Shown one piece after another: positions 1 to 7,500 of a stretch of DNA of 64,000 nucleotides (positions are counted from its first letter, which is position 1; each line of letters begins with the position of its first letter). The position numbers were made by a program, and so were the translations under genes. Under the pieces are notes generated by a model, which saw only the letters and a program-made list of their open reading frames with translations, was not told the DNA's origin and ran no database searches. The stretch comes from Ramlibacter sp. (GTDB taxonomy: Bacteria; Pseudomonadota; Gammaproteobacteria; Burkholderiales; Burkholderiaceae_C), in assembly GCA_016713005.1 (NCBI GenBank), contig JADJPY010000001.1, positions 558,001 to 622,000 on the forward strand. The letters are read 5' to 3'.

Positions 1-619
1 AGAAATCCTCGCGGCTTGCGGCCGCCTGCAGGCCGTCGGCGACGGCTTTTTCGCGCGAGGCCTCGCTGCCCCAGACCACCACGTTCATGCCGAATGCGCG
101 GCCATAGCCCGCCACCATCTGGCCGATCTTGCCGTAGCCCCACAGGCCCAGAGTGCGCCCCTTGAGCACCAGCCCCAGGCCGAAATTGGGCGGCATGGAC
201 GCGGCCTTCAGCCCCGACTGCTGCCAGGCGCCGTGCTTGAGGTTGCCCACGTACTGGGGCAGGCGACGCATGGCGGCCATGATCAAGGCCCAGGTCAGTT
301 CAGCTGCGGCCACCGGTGAGCCACTGCCCTCGGCCACAGCAATGCCGCGTTCGGTGCAGGCGGTGACATCAACATGGCTGCCGATGCGCCCGGTCTGGGA
401 GATCAGCTTGAGCCGGGGGAGTTTTTCAATAAGCTGGCGGCTGATGGGCGTGCGCTCGCGGATCAGCACGATCACGTCGGCGTCGCGCAGCCGCACGGAC
501 AGCTGGCCTATGCCCTTGACGGTGTTGGTGTAGACCTTGGCTGGCCAGGCCTCGAGTTTCTGCGCGCATTGAAGCTTGCGCACCGCGTCCTGGTAGTCAT
601 CAAGAATCACGATGTTCAT
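1..619 (-). CDS. D-2-hydroxyacid dehydrogenase family protein (3' end outside window)
   Basis: NAD-dependent oxidoreductase of the D-isomer-specific 2-hydroxyacid dehydrogenase family. The 206 visible residues begin MNIVILDDYQDAV and contain the N-terminal catalytic-domain half, then the start of the Rossmann fold with the dinucleotide motif LWGYGKIG (G-x-G-x-x-G) near residue 165. The ATG at 619 is the first in-frame start. The rest of the nucleotide-binding domain and the catalytic Arg/Glu/His lie beyond the window, so the gene is cut by the window and not truncated biologically. The substrate cannot be assigned: phosphoglycerate-, glyoxylate- and lactate-type enzymes share this region. Confidence 0.85.
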   Translation of the reverse strand, partial: MNIVILDDYQDAVRKLQCAQKLEAWPAKVYTNTVKGIGQLSVRLRDADVIVLIRERTPISRQLIEKLPRLKLISQTGRIGSHVDVTACTERGIAVAEGSGSPVAAAELTWALIMAAMRRLPQYVGNLKHGAWQQSGLKAASMPPNFGLGLVLKGRTLGLWGYGKIGQMVAGYGRAFGMNVVVWGSEASREKAVADGLQAAASREDF

Positions 620-733
620 GCGTCCATTGTGCCCTGAAGGGGCACATGGGTCAGTGCCATGCAGCCGGTGCACGCAGCGGCTAGCATTCGCCCTTCGGGT
701 CCGAAATGCGGGCCTGCCTTCCAAGGAAACACC

Positions 734-1252
734 ATGACCACCAGCCTGTCGTCGGCCACGTTGCCGGTATTCACCCACATGCTTTCCAACCTGGGCCATA
801 TCCTGGCGCGGGCCCAGGCCGACGCCGCGAGCCGCGGCTTTGACACCGCCGTGCTGTTTGGCTACCGCCTGGCGCCGGACATGCTGCCCTTCAGCCGGCA
901 AGTGCAGATCGCCTGCGACGCCGCCAAAAACGGCGTGGCCCGCGTCAGTGGCCTGACGGCGCCGAAGTTTGACGACACCGAAGCGACGTTTGACGAGTTG
1001 CGCGCGCGCATCGAGCAGACCGTCGCCTGGCTGGCCACGGTGCCGGCCTCGGCGCTGGACGGCAAGGAAGACCAGGAGGTGACATTCCCGGTGGGCAAGG
1101 ACGCCACCCGCACGATGAAAAGCGGGGATTACCTGAAGCTGTGGTCGCTGCCCAACATGTACTTCCACATCACGATGAGCTACGCCATCCTGCGCCACAA
1201 CGGCGTGCCGCTGGGCAAACGCGACTACCTGGTGGGCGCGGCGGCCGCCTGA
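734..1252 (+). CDS. DUF1993 domain-containing protein
   Basis: A 172-residue cytoplasmic protein of the DUF1993 family, related in fold to DinB-like four-helix bundles; its biochemical role is unknown. The start ATG at 734 has an AAGGA ribosome-binding site at 722-726; an upstream ATG at 659 would add a poorly conserved leader. The sequence opens MTTSLSSATLPVFTHMLSNL and has the family-typical C-terminal segment with MYFHITMSYAILRHNGVPLG, where the histidine is usually conserved. It lies divergent from the partial dehydrogenase and convergent with the lexA-side genes, so it is probably monocistronic. Confidence 0.8.
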   Translation: MTTSLSSATLPVFTHMLSNLGHILARAQADAASRGFDTAVLFGYRLAPDMLPFSRQVQIACDAAKNGVARVSGLTAPKFDDTEATFDELRARIEQTVAWLATVPASALDGKEDQEVTFPVGKDATRTMKSGDYLKLWSLPNMYFHITMSYAILRHNGVPLGKRDYLVGAAAA

Positions 1253-1322
1253 ACCGGCTGAGCGACGGGCCGGACGCCCGTCCCGTCGCAAGCCAGGGGA
1301 AGCGAACCAGCGTCGCCGGGCG

Positions 1323-1682
1323 CTAGTGCAGGGCGGCTTCGGCTGCGGCGAGCCGGTCGAGTTCGGCGCAGACATCGGCCATGCGTCCGGAGATCACCAG
1401 CCGCCCGGCCTGGCAGCGACGGGAGCCGGTGTCACGCACCCGCAGCACGCGAAGCGGCCGGGCAGCGCGCACGGGCCGTGTGGGGCGGGAAGGGTGCTGC
1501 GCCCGATTTTGGACATGAAATTGGCCTCCAGCCCCCGCGGGCTGGACCTGACCCGCTACAAAATTGATAGCGTCCGGGCGTGACACGGGCGAGCGGCGGG
1601 GCATGGCCGGCGAGGCCAGCCAGCCCAGAAAATCGTGCAGCGGAGCAAACAGGCCGTGCATGGCGGTGAGGGTGATTCCCAT
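1323..1682 (-). CDS. Hypothetical protein downstream of lexA, carrying an in-frame repeat insertion
   Basis: A 119-residue ORF of unknown function lying 20 bp after lexA on the same strand, so probably co-transcribed and SOS-regulated. The start ATG at 1682 has an AGGAG site just upstream. The C-terminal part (about residues 78-119: LRVLRVRDTGSRRCQAGR, then VISGRMADVCAELDRL) looks like a small conserved domain that I have seen described only as hypothetical. Residues around 38-60 are encoded by a copy of the interspersed repeat (1507-1571), so the middle of this protein is probably not ancestral. The low-complexity Arg/Pro stretch after it supports a loosely constrained linker. Confidence 0.6.
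   Translation of the reverse strand: MGITLTAMHGLFAPLHDFLGWLASPAMPRRSPVSRPDAINFVAGQVQPAGAGGQFHVQNRAQHPSRPTRPVRAARPLRVLRVRDTGSRRCQAGRLVISGRMADVCAELDRLAAAEAALH
1507..1571 (-). repeat. Gene-invading repeat, copy A (inside the post-lexA ORF)
   Basis: Read on the minus strand, this copy begins with the palindrome GCTATCAATTTTGTAGC, followed by GGGTCAGGTCCAGC and a GGGGGCTGGAGGCC block, then an AT-rich tail. It lies in frame in the 1323-1682 ORF, where it is translated as AINFVAGQVQPAGAGGQF. Orientation is the same as the gene. Confidence 0.8.
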
Positions 1683-1702
1683 GGAGGACTCCTGGCTGAT
1701 GC

Positions 1703-2374
1703 CTACATCAGCATGGTGTTGCGGATCAGGCCGACGGCCAGACCCTCGATTTCGAAAGGCTCGCCGGGCTCGACCACGATGGTGGGGTAGTCCGGGTTTT
1801 CGGCGTGCAGCTCGATGAGGTGCTTGTTGCGCCGGAACCGCTTGACGGTGACCTCGTCGCCCAGCCGCGCCACCACGATCTGGCCGTTCTTGGCATCCTT
1901 GCCCGACTGCACGGCCAGCAGGTCGCCGTCCATGATGCCGGCATCGCGCATGGACATGCCGCGCACCTTGAGCAGGTAGTCCGGGCGGCGCTGGAAGAGG
2001 GTGCTCTCGACGTAATAGGTCTGGTCCACGTGCTCCTGGGCCAGGATGGGCGAGCCGGCGGCCACACGGCCCACCAGCGGCAGCGCCAGCTGCGCCAGGC
2101 TTTGCAGCGGCAGGGTGAACTGCTTGATGCGAGACTCGTTGATGCTGCGCAGCGCGTCGCTGCGCAGGCGGATGCCGCGGGAGGTGCCGCTGACCAGTTC
2201 GATCACGCCTTTGCGCGCCAGCGCCTGCAGGTGCTCCTCGGCGGCGTTGGCGGACTTGAAGCCCAGTTCGGCGGCGATTTCGGCCCGGGTGGGCGGGGCG
2301 CCGGTGCGCGCGATGGCGCTCTGGATGAGTTCCAGGATCTGCTGCTGGCGGGCGGTAAGCTTCGGCTGTTCCAT
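1703..2374 (-). CDS. lexA: LexA, SOS-response transcriptional repressor and autoprotease
   Basis: A 223-residue repressor of DNA-damage genes. The N-terminal winged helix-turn-helix spans about residues 1-70 (QQQILELIQSAIARTGAPPT, then RAEIAAELGFKSANAAEEHL). The C-terminal S24 peptidase domain has the Ala106-Gly107 self-cleavage bond (VGRVAAGSP), catalytic Ser141 (GMSMRDAGIMDGD) and Lys178 (VTVKRF), so RecA-stimulated self-cleavage should work. The start ATG at 2374 follows a GGAGG site; the longer frame to 2437 runs through the operator and is rejected. Two LexA boxes lie 55-90 bp upstream, giving the expected autoregulation. A small ORF follows in the same direction. Confidence 0.97.
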   Translation of the reverse strand: MEQPKLTARQQQILELIQSAIARTGAPPTRAEIAAELGFKSANAAEEHLQALARKGVIELVSGTSRGIRLRSDALRSINESRIKQFTLPLQSLAQLALPLVGRVAAGSPILAQEHVDQTYYVESTLFQRRPDYLLKVRGMSMRDAGIMDGDLLAVQSGKDAKNGQIVVARLGDEVTVKRFRRNKHLIELHAENPDYPTIVVEPGEPFEIEGLAVGLIRNTMLM

Positions 2375-2428
2375 GGTGAAAACCTCCTTGCGGTCTGGAT
2401 GCCGGCAGTCGGGACGGGGTTGCCGGGA

Positions 2429-2463
2429 CTGTTTCAATATCCAGTAACTGTATTTTTAACCAG
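2429..2463. promoter_or_regulatory. Two tandem LexA (SOS) boxes between lexA and the asparaginase gene
   Basis: Two 16-bp sites fit CTG-N10-CAG: 2429-2444 (CTGTTTCAATATCCAG) and 2448-2463 (CTGTATTTTTAACCAG). They are three bases apart. The arrangement matches the double operator known for lexA in Escherichia coli. The second box ends six bases before the ribosome-binding site of the divergent asparaginase gene, so LexA probably covers both promoters. Confidence 0.9.
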
Positions 2464-2480
2464 TTTTCAGGAGTTTGCAA

Positions 2481-3446
2481 GTGGCCAACCGAAAAATCGT
2501 GTTGCTGGGTACCGGCGGAACCATCGCGGGCACCTCCAGCGGCTCCGGCAATGCCTTTGGCTACACGGCCGGACAGGTCAGCGTCGAGGGGCTGGTGGCC
2601 AGTGTGCCGCTGCTGCCGCGGGTGCTGGCCGGGCGCACGCTGGTGGTCGAGCAGGTGGCCCAGGTGGACAGCAAGGACATGGACGATGCGCTGTGGCGCG
2701 CGCTGGCCCTGCGCTGCGCCCACTGGCTCGCGCAGGACGATGTGGACGGCCTGGTGATCACCCACGGCACGGACACGCTGGAGGAAACGGCGTACTTCCT
2801 GCACGCGCTGCTGGCGCCCGCCAAGCCGGTGGTGCTGACCTGCGCCATGCGCCCGGCCGACGCACTTTCGGCCGATGGCCCGCAAAACCTGCTGGACGCG
2901 GTGGTGGTGGCCTGCGACGCGGCTGCGCGCGGCGTGTCGGTGGTGTGCGCGGGTGTGGTCCATGGCGCCGAGGCGGTGCAGAAAATCCACACCTGGCGGC
3001 TGGACGCCTTTGACAGCGGCGACGCCGGCCCGCTGGCCCAGGTCGCCCGAGCCACGGTATTTTGGGCAAGAAATCCGGCTCCAGCCCTCGCCCGATATGG
3101 GGAATCAGCTATCAATTCGATAGCAAACCTGTCCATCTGGCCACGCGTGGAGATCCTCGCCAGCCACGCCGGCGCGCGCGCGGACACCGTGCGCGCGCTG
3201 GTGCGCGACGGCGTGCAGGGGCTGATCGTGGCCGCCACCGGCAACGGCACGCTGCACCACGCGCTGGAGCCAGCCTTGCTGGAGGCGCAGGCCGCAGGCG
3301 TGCAGGTGTGGCGCGCCACACGCTGCGCCAACGGCGGCGTGCTGCCGGGCGAAGCTTCGCCGTTTCCGGATGCCGGCGCGCTGTCGCCGGTCAAGGCGCG
3401 CATCGCGCTGCAGCTTCAGCTGGCGGCGGTCCAACAGGTGTCATAG
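2481..3446 (+). CDS. L-asparaginase (asparagine amidohydrolase), with in-frame repeat insertion
   Basis: Hydrolyses L-asparagine to aspartate and ammonia. It has both family active-site threonine motifs: LLGTGGTIAG near the N terminus and VITHGTDTLEET near residue 90. There is no signal peptide, so it is predicted cytoplasmic. I chose the GTG at 2481 because AGGAG at 2469-2473 lies seven bases before it; the TTG at 2475 is too close to that site. About 22 residues (FWARNPAPALARYGESAINS region) are encoded by a repeat copy at 3059-3125, inserted before the IWPRVEIL strand without breaking the frame. The start abuts a LexA box, so SOS control is possible. Confidence 0.92.
   Translation: MANRKIVLLGTGGTIAGTSSGSGNAFGYTAGQVSVEGLVASVPLLPRVLAGRTLVVEQVAQVDSKDMDDALWRALALRCAHWLAQDDVDGLVITHGTDTLEETAYFLHALLAPAKPVVLTCAMRPADALSADGPQNLLDAVVVACDAAARGVSVVCAGVVHGAEAVQKIHTWRLDAFDSGDAGPLAQVARATVFWARNPAPALARYGESAINSIANLSIWPRVEILASHAGARADTVRALVRDGVQGLIVAATGNGTLHHALEPALLEAQAAGVQVWRATRCANGGVLPGEASPFPDAGALSPVKARIALQLQLAAVQQVS
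3059..3125 (-). repeat. Gene-invading repeat, copy B (inside the asparaginase gene)
   Basis: The palindrome GCTATCAATTCGATAGC is at 3109-3125 and the block reading GGGCTGGAGCCGGATTTCTT on the minus strand lies at the other end. It is inserted against the direction of the gene, yet the plus-strand frame stays open. The central spacer has diverged from other copies. Confidence 0.75.
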
Positions 3447-3488
3447 CCTGGCCGTGACGCAGCGTCCTGGCTCCCCCACAATTCGGCA

Positions 3489-3908
3489 ATGTTCACACCA
3501 CTGGTCCTGGGCAGCCAGGCCTACCCGCTGCTGGAGGTCGTCCACATCGCCGGCATTGCGCTGCTGGTGGGCAACCTGGTGCTGCTGGAGCTGCGCGTCT
3601 TCGGCGCAGGCGCCGCGCTGCCGGTGCCAAGCCTTGCGCGCCTGAGCCTGTCGCTGGCGGCGGGCGGTTTCGCGCTGGCGGCGGCATCCGGCCTGCTGAT
3701 GTTTGCCACCCAGCCGCAGGAGCTGCTGGCCAACCGCGCGTTCACCCTGAAGATGCTGTTGTTGTTCATGGCGGGGTGTAATGCGGCCTGGTTTCACGGG
3801 CGCGGTTCGCTGGACCGGCTGGATGGCGTGGCCCGCGCGCAGATGATTGCCTCAACCCTGATCTGGCTCGCCGCAATTGCCTGTGGCCGCTGGATTGCCT
3901 ATGTCTAG
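3489..3908 (+). CDS. DUF6644 family four-helix membrane protein
   Basis: A 139-residue inner-membrane protein with about four hydrophobic helices and the family-typical pattern YPLLEVVHIAGIALLVGN near the N terminus, ANRAFTLKMLLLFMAGCNA in the middle and a GRWIAYV C terminus. The histidine in VVHIAG and the one in WFHGRG could be cofactor ligands, but this is inference. It lies nine bases before a DUF6152 gene. These two families often occur together, which suggests a shared but undefined envelope function, possibly in redox or copper chemistry. Confidence 0.75.
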   Translation: MFTPLVLGSQAYPLLEVVHIAGIALLVGNLVLLELRVFGAGAALPVPSLARLSLSLAAGGFALAAASGLLMFATQPQELLANRAFTLKMLLLFMAGCNAAWFHGRGSLDRLDGVARAQMIASTLIWLAAIACGRWIAYV

Positions 3909-3917
3909 GAGACCCGC

Positions 3918-4382
3918 ATGAAACGACGCACCCTGCTGATGGCCTGCGTGGCCGCACCGCTGGCCGCACAGGCCCACCACGGCTGGAGCAGCTTCGACCA
4001 GGACCGCCCGATCTACCTGGAAGGCAAGGTCACAAAGTCGAGCTGGCGCAACCCGCATGCCGAACTGGAACTTGAAGTCCCCGCAGGGCTGAAGGTCCCG
4101 CCGGATCTGGCCCAGCGCGCCATACCGGCCCAGTCCGCTCCGGTCGATGGCAAGGCGCTGCTGGCCAAGGCGGTTGTGCCCAACCGCAAGGACCGCAAGT
4201 GGGAAATCGAACTCGCGCCGCTCACGCGCATGGAGGCCTGGAAAGTCGCCGAGATCAAGCCAGGCGCCATGATCTCCGTGGTGGGCTTCATCTTCAAGGA
4301 GGAAAAGGGCGAGCCCATCCTGCGGGTGGAATACCTGTTTGTGGACGGCAAGGCCTACGGCTTGCGTTCCAGCCCGGCCTGA
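3918..4382 (+). CDS. DUF6152 family exported protein
   Basis: A 154-residue protein with a twin-arginine-like or Sec leader (MKRRTLLMACVAAPLAAQA) and an HHGWSSFD motif right after the likely cleavage site, the hallmark of DUF6152. The paired histidines at the new N terminus could bind a metal. It is predicted periplasmic and probably co-transcribed with the DUF6644 membrane protein. The function is unknown. A strong bidirectional terminator follows directly. Confidence 0.75.
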   Translation: MKRRTLLMACVAAPLAAQAHHGWSSFDQDRPIYLEGKVTKSSWRNPHAELELEVPAGLKVPPDLAQRAIPAQSAPVDGKALLAKAVVPNRKDRKWEIELAPLTRMEAWKVAEIKPGAMISVVGFIFKEEKGEPILRVEYLFVDGKAYGLRSSPA

Positions 4383-4385
4383 CAA

Positions 4386-4413
4386 CAAAAAAGGCCCGCC
4401 AGGGCCTTTTTTT
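4386..4413. terminator. Bidirectional rho-independent terminator
   Basis: AAAAAAGGCCC, a short loop, then GGGCCTTTTTTT. It has A and T runs on both sides and lies between the convergent DUF6152 gene and adk, so it can stop transcription from both. Confidence 0.9.
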
Positions 4414-4435
4414 CCATCCGCCGCGCTGCAGCCGC

Positions 4436-5092
4436 TCAGCCGGCCAGCGCCTGCAGCGCACGCGCCGTGATCTCGTCCACCGAACCCGTGCCGCTGATGG
4501 CGCGGTACTTCGGCGCACTGGCGGGGTCGGTCTTGGCCCAGCCAGAGTAGTAGTCCACCAGCGGGCGGGTCTGGGCGCTGTACACCTCCAGACGCTTCTT
4601 CACGGTCTCTTCCTTGTCGTCGTCGCGCTGGATCAGCGGCTCGCCGGTCACGTCGTCCTTGCCATCCACCTTGGGCGGGTTGAACTTGACGTGGTACGTG
4701 CGGCCCGACGCCGGGTGGGAGCGGCGCCCGCTCATGCGCTCGATGATGGCCTCAAACGGCACATCGATTTCGAGCACGTAGTCGAGCTTGACGCCCGCGG
4801 CCTTCATGGCGTCGGCTTGCGGGATGGTGCGCGGGAAGCCGTCAAACAGGAAGCCGTTGGCACAGTCGGGCTGGGCGATGCGTTCCTTGACCAGGCTGAT
4901 GATCAGGTCGTCGCTGACCAGCGCGCCGGACTTCATCACGGCGTCGGCCTGCAGGCCCAGCGGTGTGCCGGCCTTGACCGCGGCGCGCAGCATGTCGCCG
5001 GTGGAGATCTGGGGGATGCCGTACTTCTGGCAGATGAAGGCGGCTTGCGTGCCTTTGCCCGCGCCGGGTGCGCCCAACAGAATCAGTCTCAT
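4436..5092 (-). CDS. adk: Adenylate kinase
   Basis: Converts ATP and AMP to two ADP, maintaining the adenylate pool. It is 218 residues, the long-LID form usual in proteobacteria. It has the P-loop GAPGAGKGTQ at residues 7-16, the AMP-binding STGDMLR segment, FDGFPRT, and a LID starting RMSGRRSHPASGRTYH. The LID lacks four cysteines, so it binds no zinc. It is the last gene of the exbB-exbD-lpxK-trm112-kdsB-adk series, 87 bp after kdsB, so it may have its own promoter. Confidence 0.97.
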   Translation of the reverse strand: MRLILLGAPGAGKGTQAAFICQKYGIPQISTGDMLRAAVKAGTPLGLQADAVMKSGALVSDDLIISLVKERIAQPDCANGFLFDGFPRTIPQADAMKAAGVKLDYVLEIDVPFEAIIERMSGRRSHPASGRTYHVKFNPPKVDGKDDVTGEPLIQRDDDKEETVKKRLEVYSAQTRPLVDYYSGWAKTDPASAPKYRAISGTGSVDEITARALQALAG

Positions 5093-5179
5093 GGAAGTCC
5101 TCGGATGGTGTTGTCGGCCGTGGTGCGTGGCCCGCGGCGCATTGCGTCAAAGGATAGCACGCGAAGTGCTGCGCCAGCC

Positions 5180-5947
5180 TTACGCGAACAGGGCGCGCAC
5201 GCGTGCCAGGTCTTCGGGCGTATCCACCCCGGCGCCGGGCGCGTGCAGCGTGGTGTGCACGGCGATGCGGTGGCCGTGCCACAGCGCGCGCAACTGCTCC
5301 AGCGCCTCGGTGTGCTCCACCGGCGCCGGCGCCAGTGCGGGAAACCGGCGCAGGAAGCCGCAGCGGTAACCGTAGATGCCCACGTGGCGCAGCGGCGCCG
5401 GCGAGGGCAGGGCGGGAGCGCCGGCGCGGCTGCCGTCGCGCCACCAGGGAATGGGCGCCCGGCTGAAGTACAGCGCGGTGCCCTGCGCGTCGGTCACCAC
5501 CTTCACCACATTGGGGTTGGTGAACTCTTCCAGCGTCTGGATGGGGTGCGCCGCCGTGCTCATGTCGGCGTCCGCCTGGCGGGCCAGCAGGTCGGCCACG
5601 GCGTTGATGAGGGCCGGGTCGATCAGCGGCTCATCGCCCTGCACATTGACCACAATCGCGTCGTCTCCCAGGCCCAGCAACGCACTGGCTTCGGCGAGCC
5701 GGTCGCTGCCGGAAGGGTGGTCCACCCGGGTGAGCACGGCGCGCACGCCATGCGCCGCACAGGCGTCCACGATGCGCGGGCTGTCGGCGGCAACCACCAC
5801 CCCGGATGCGCCCGAGGCCTGCGCACGCTGCGCGACACGCACCACCATCGGCAGGCCGGCGATGTCGGCCAGCGGCTTGTCGGGCAGCCGCGAGGACGCC
5901 AGTCGCGCGGGGATCAGGACGGTGAACGCCGCACCCGCAGACCTCAC
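5180..5947 (-). CDS. kdsB: 3-deoxy-manno-octulosonate cytidylyltransferase (CMP-KDO synthetase)
   Basis: Activates KDO with CTP to CMP-KDO for lipopolysaccharide inner-core synthesis. It has 255 residues with the family signatures IPARLASSRLPDKPL near the N terminus, VNVQGDEPLID in the middle and RHVGIYGYRCGFL later. The start ATG at 5947 overlaps the stop of the upstream Trm112-like gene (ATGA), indicating translational coupling. The adjacent lpxK acts in lipid A synthesis, so this cluster links KDO and lipid A production. Confidence 0.96.
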   Translation of the reverse strand: MRSAGAAFTVLIPARLASSRLPDKPLADIAGLPMVVRVAQRAQASGASGVVVAADSPRIVDACAAHGVRAVLTRVDHPSGSDRLAEASALLGLGDDAIVVNVQGDEPLIDPALINAVADLLARQADADMSTAAHPIQTLEEFTNPNVVKVVTDAQGTALYFSRAPIPWWRDGSRAGAPALPSPAPLRHVGIYGYRCGFLRRFPALAPAPVEHTEALEQLRALWHGHRIAVHTTLHAPGAGVDTPEDLARVRALFA

Positions 5948-6126
5948 AGGCCAAGTTCCTCGTCGGTGAGCACGCGCGCCTCGTCTTCCAGCAGGATGGG
6001 GATGCCGTCGCGCACCGGATAGGCCAGACGGGCCGAACGGGAGAGGAGCTCCTGCTTTTCGCGGTCCCAGGTCAGGGGGCCTTTGGTGACGGGGCAGACC
6101 AGCAGTTCGAGCAGTTTGCTGTCCAT
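5944..6126 (-). CDS. Trm112/YcaR family small protein
   Basis: A 60-residue protein of the Trm112 (UPF0434) family. It begins MDSKLLELLVCPVTKGPL and has the usual YPVRDGIPILLEDEAR core. Only one cysteine of the zinc-binding set is present, as in many bacterial versions. Its role in bacteria is not settled; eukaryotic Trm112 activates methyltransferases. It sits between lpxK and kdsB as in most proteobacteria and overlaps kdsB by four bases. The ATG at 6126 matches family length; the longer frame to 6222 would run into lpxK. Confidence 0.9.
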   Translation of the reverse strand: MDSKLLELLVCPVTKGPLTWDREKQELLSRSARLAYPVRDGIPILLEDEARVLTDEELGL

Positions 6127-6145
6127 GGGAATTGGCTTTCCGGTT

Positions 6146-7252
6146 TCAGGTAGGGGGGTGCAATGCGCCCGATGATAGCTGTGCGTCCAGCCGCGCATCC
6201 AGCGCCCGCCAGAACGGCGCATCCACTTCCAGGCGCAGCGGCACCGCCAGCGCAGCCGGTTGGGCCGGCCACAGCTTGACCGCGTCTTTTTCGGTGCAAA
6301 TCAGGCGGTAGCCCCCGTCCATATTGATTGGACTGCTATCAAAATCATAGTGATCTGGCAGCGCCGTGGTGCGCGCCAGTGTCAGCCCGGCCGACCGCAG
6401 CTGGGCAAAAAAGACTTCGGGCTGCGCGACCCCAGCCAGCGCGTGCAGCGGCTGGCCGACCAGCTCCGCCAGCGGTACCGATCGACCGTCGCCGGTGACG
6501 GCATGGTCGGCCAGCGTGCGCTGTGCGGCGTGACCGGAGATGCCGGCGGGCGCGCCGCTGTGCACCACCAGGTCCACCGCGCGCGGCCAGGGCTCACGCA
6601 GGGGGCCGGCCGGCAGCAGCCAGCCGTTGCCGGCGCCGCGCGCATCAAAGACGCAGATCTCCAGGTCGCGCGCCAGTGCCAGGTGCTGCAGGCCGTCGTC
6701 GCAGACGAGCACACCCGTCTGTGGCCAGGCCGACAGCAGGGCGCGCGCGGCGTCGGCGCGGCGCTCGCCCACCACGACAGGCGCGCCGGTGCGACGGTGG
6801 ATGAGGGCGGGTTCATCACCCACGTCGTGGGCCGGTGTGTCGGCGTCCACGGCGAGCACGCCACGGGTGCGCCGCCCGTAGCCGCGCGAGACAACGCCTG
6901 GATGCAGGCCACGCGCCTGCAGGTGTTGCACCAGCGCGATCACCAGTGGCGTCTTGCCGGCACCGCCGGCCACCACGTTGCCCACCACGATCACAGGTAC
7001 CGGCAGTCGTTCACCACGCAGCAGGCCGACTGCAAAGGCTGCGCGACGCAGCGCCACCAGGGCGCCGTACACCAGGGACAGGGGCCAAAGCGCACAAGCC
7101 AGCGGGCCACGCGTGGCCCAGGCCGATCGCAGGCGGTCGCCGGTCTTTGTCCCGCGGGCTGACGGCGACGTGTGCCCACCTGCGCTCGTGTCCCCCGGCA
7201 ACGGCTGCGCCGATGCCTCCTCCTCTACCTCGCTTTGGCGGCCACCCATCAC
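6146..7252 (-). CDS. lpxK: Tetraacyldisaccharide 4'-kinase (lipid A biosynthesis)
   Basis: Inner-membrane kinase that phosphorylates the 4' position of the lipid A precursor. It shows the membrane segment GPLACALWPLSLVYGALVAL, the P-loop-like VVAGGAGKTP, and the C-terminal LICTEKDAVKLWP signature. The conserved region starts at about GDRLRSAW. The only in-frame ATG codons are 7252 and 7249, which add some 40 low-complexity residues (SEVEEEASAQPLPGDTS and onward) encoded by a copy of the second repeat family. Either the repeat now supplies the start or a non-canonical start lies closer. A short degenerate piece of the first repeat family lies in the gene near residue 300 (SSPINMDGGY). Confidence 0.93.
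   Translation of the reverse strand: MMGGRQSEVEEEASAQPLPGDTSAGGHTSPSARGTKTGDRLRSAWATRGPLACALWPLSLVYGALVALRRAAFAVGLLRGERLPVPVIVVGNVVAGGAGKTPLVIALVQHLQARGLHPGVVSRGYGRRTRGVLAVDADTPAHDVGDEPALIHRRTGAPVVVGERRADAARALLSAWPQTGVLVCDDGLQHLALARDLEICVFDARGAGNGWLLPAGPLREPWPRAVDLVVHSGAPAGISGHAAQRTLADHAVTGDGRSVPLAELVGQPLHALAGVAQPEVFFAQLRSAGLTLARTTALPDHYDFDSSPINMDGGYRLICTEKDAVKLWPAQPAALAVPLRLEVDAPFWRALDARLDAQLSSGALHPPT
6304..6350 (-). repeat. Gene-invading repeat, copy C (degenerate, inside lpxK)
   Basis: On the minus strand it reads ACTATGATTTTGATAGC, then a spacer and GACGGGGGCTACCGCC. It resembles the family palindrome and GC block but is shorter and more diverged than the other copies. It encodes YDFDSSPINMDGGYR just before the conserved LICTEKDAV motif. 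This could be an old, decayed insertion or chance similarity. Confidence 0.45.
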
Positions 7253-7390
7253 CGCCAGCCCGCTGCGTGTGAGGTGTGTAAACGGCCGCGTGCCCCCATT
7301 GCCGCTGGATCAGGTGGGTTGGGTGCTCTGCACAGCGAAGTAAAGGAGGAGGATTGGGCGCAGCCCAATCCGGGGGACATGAGCGGAGCA
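7181..7390. repeat. Second repeat family: two inverted copies between lpxK and exbD
   Basis: The copy at 7181-7236 reads CTCGTGTCCCCCG, a hairpin, then CCTCCTCCTCTACCTCGCT. The copy at 7304-7390 is the same unit on the other strand. The hairpin stems differ: GGCAACGGC/GCCGATGCC at 7198-7218 and GATTGGGC/GCCCAATC at 7352-7370. The right copy is flanked by GGATCAGGTGG, also found at the 59.7-kb copy. The space 7253-7500 between genes contains nothing else I recognise. Confidence 0.8.
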
Positions 7391-7500
7391 GAGTACCCGG
7401 CCCGCATGATCCCGGAACAAGGCTGGAATGAAATCCGGCTCCAAAAGGCCAGTCTTGTCTCCGCCGCGATGACTCTGGGCGCACCGCCCATGGGTGCGCG

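Noticed and set aside
1805..3013. Long plus-strand frame across lexA and the asparaginase gene
   Set aside because: It is a high-GC shadow of lexA with low-complexity Arg/Gly/Ala translation; lexA on the minus strand has all catalytic residues.
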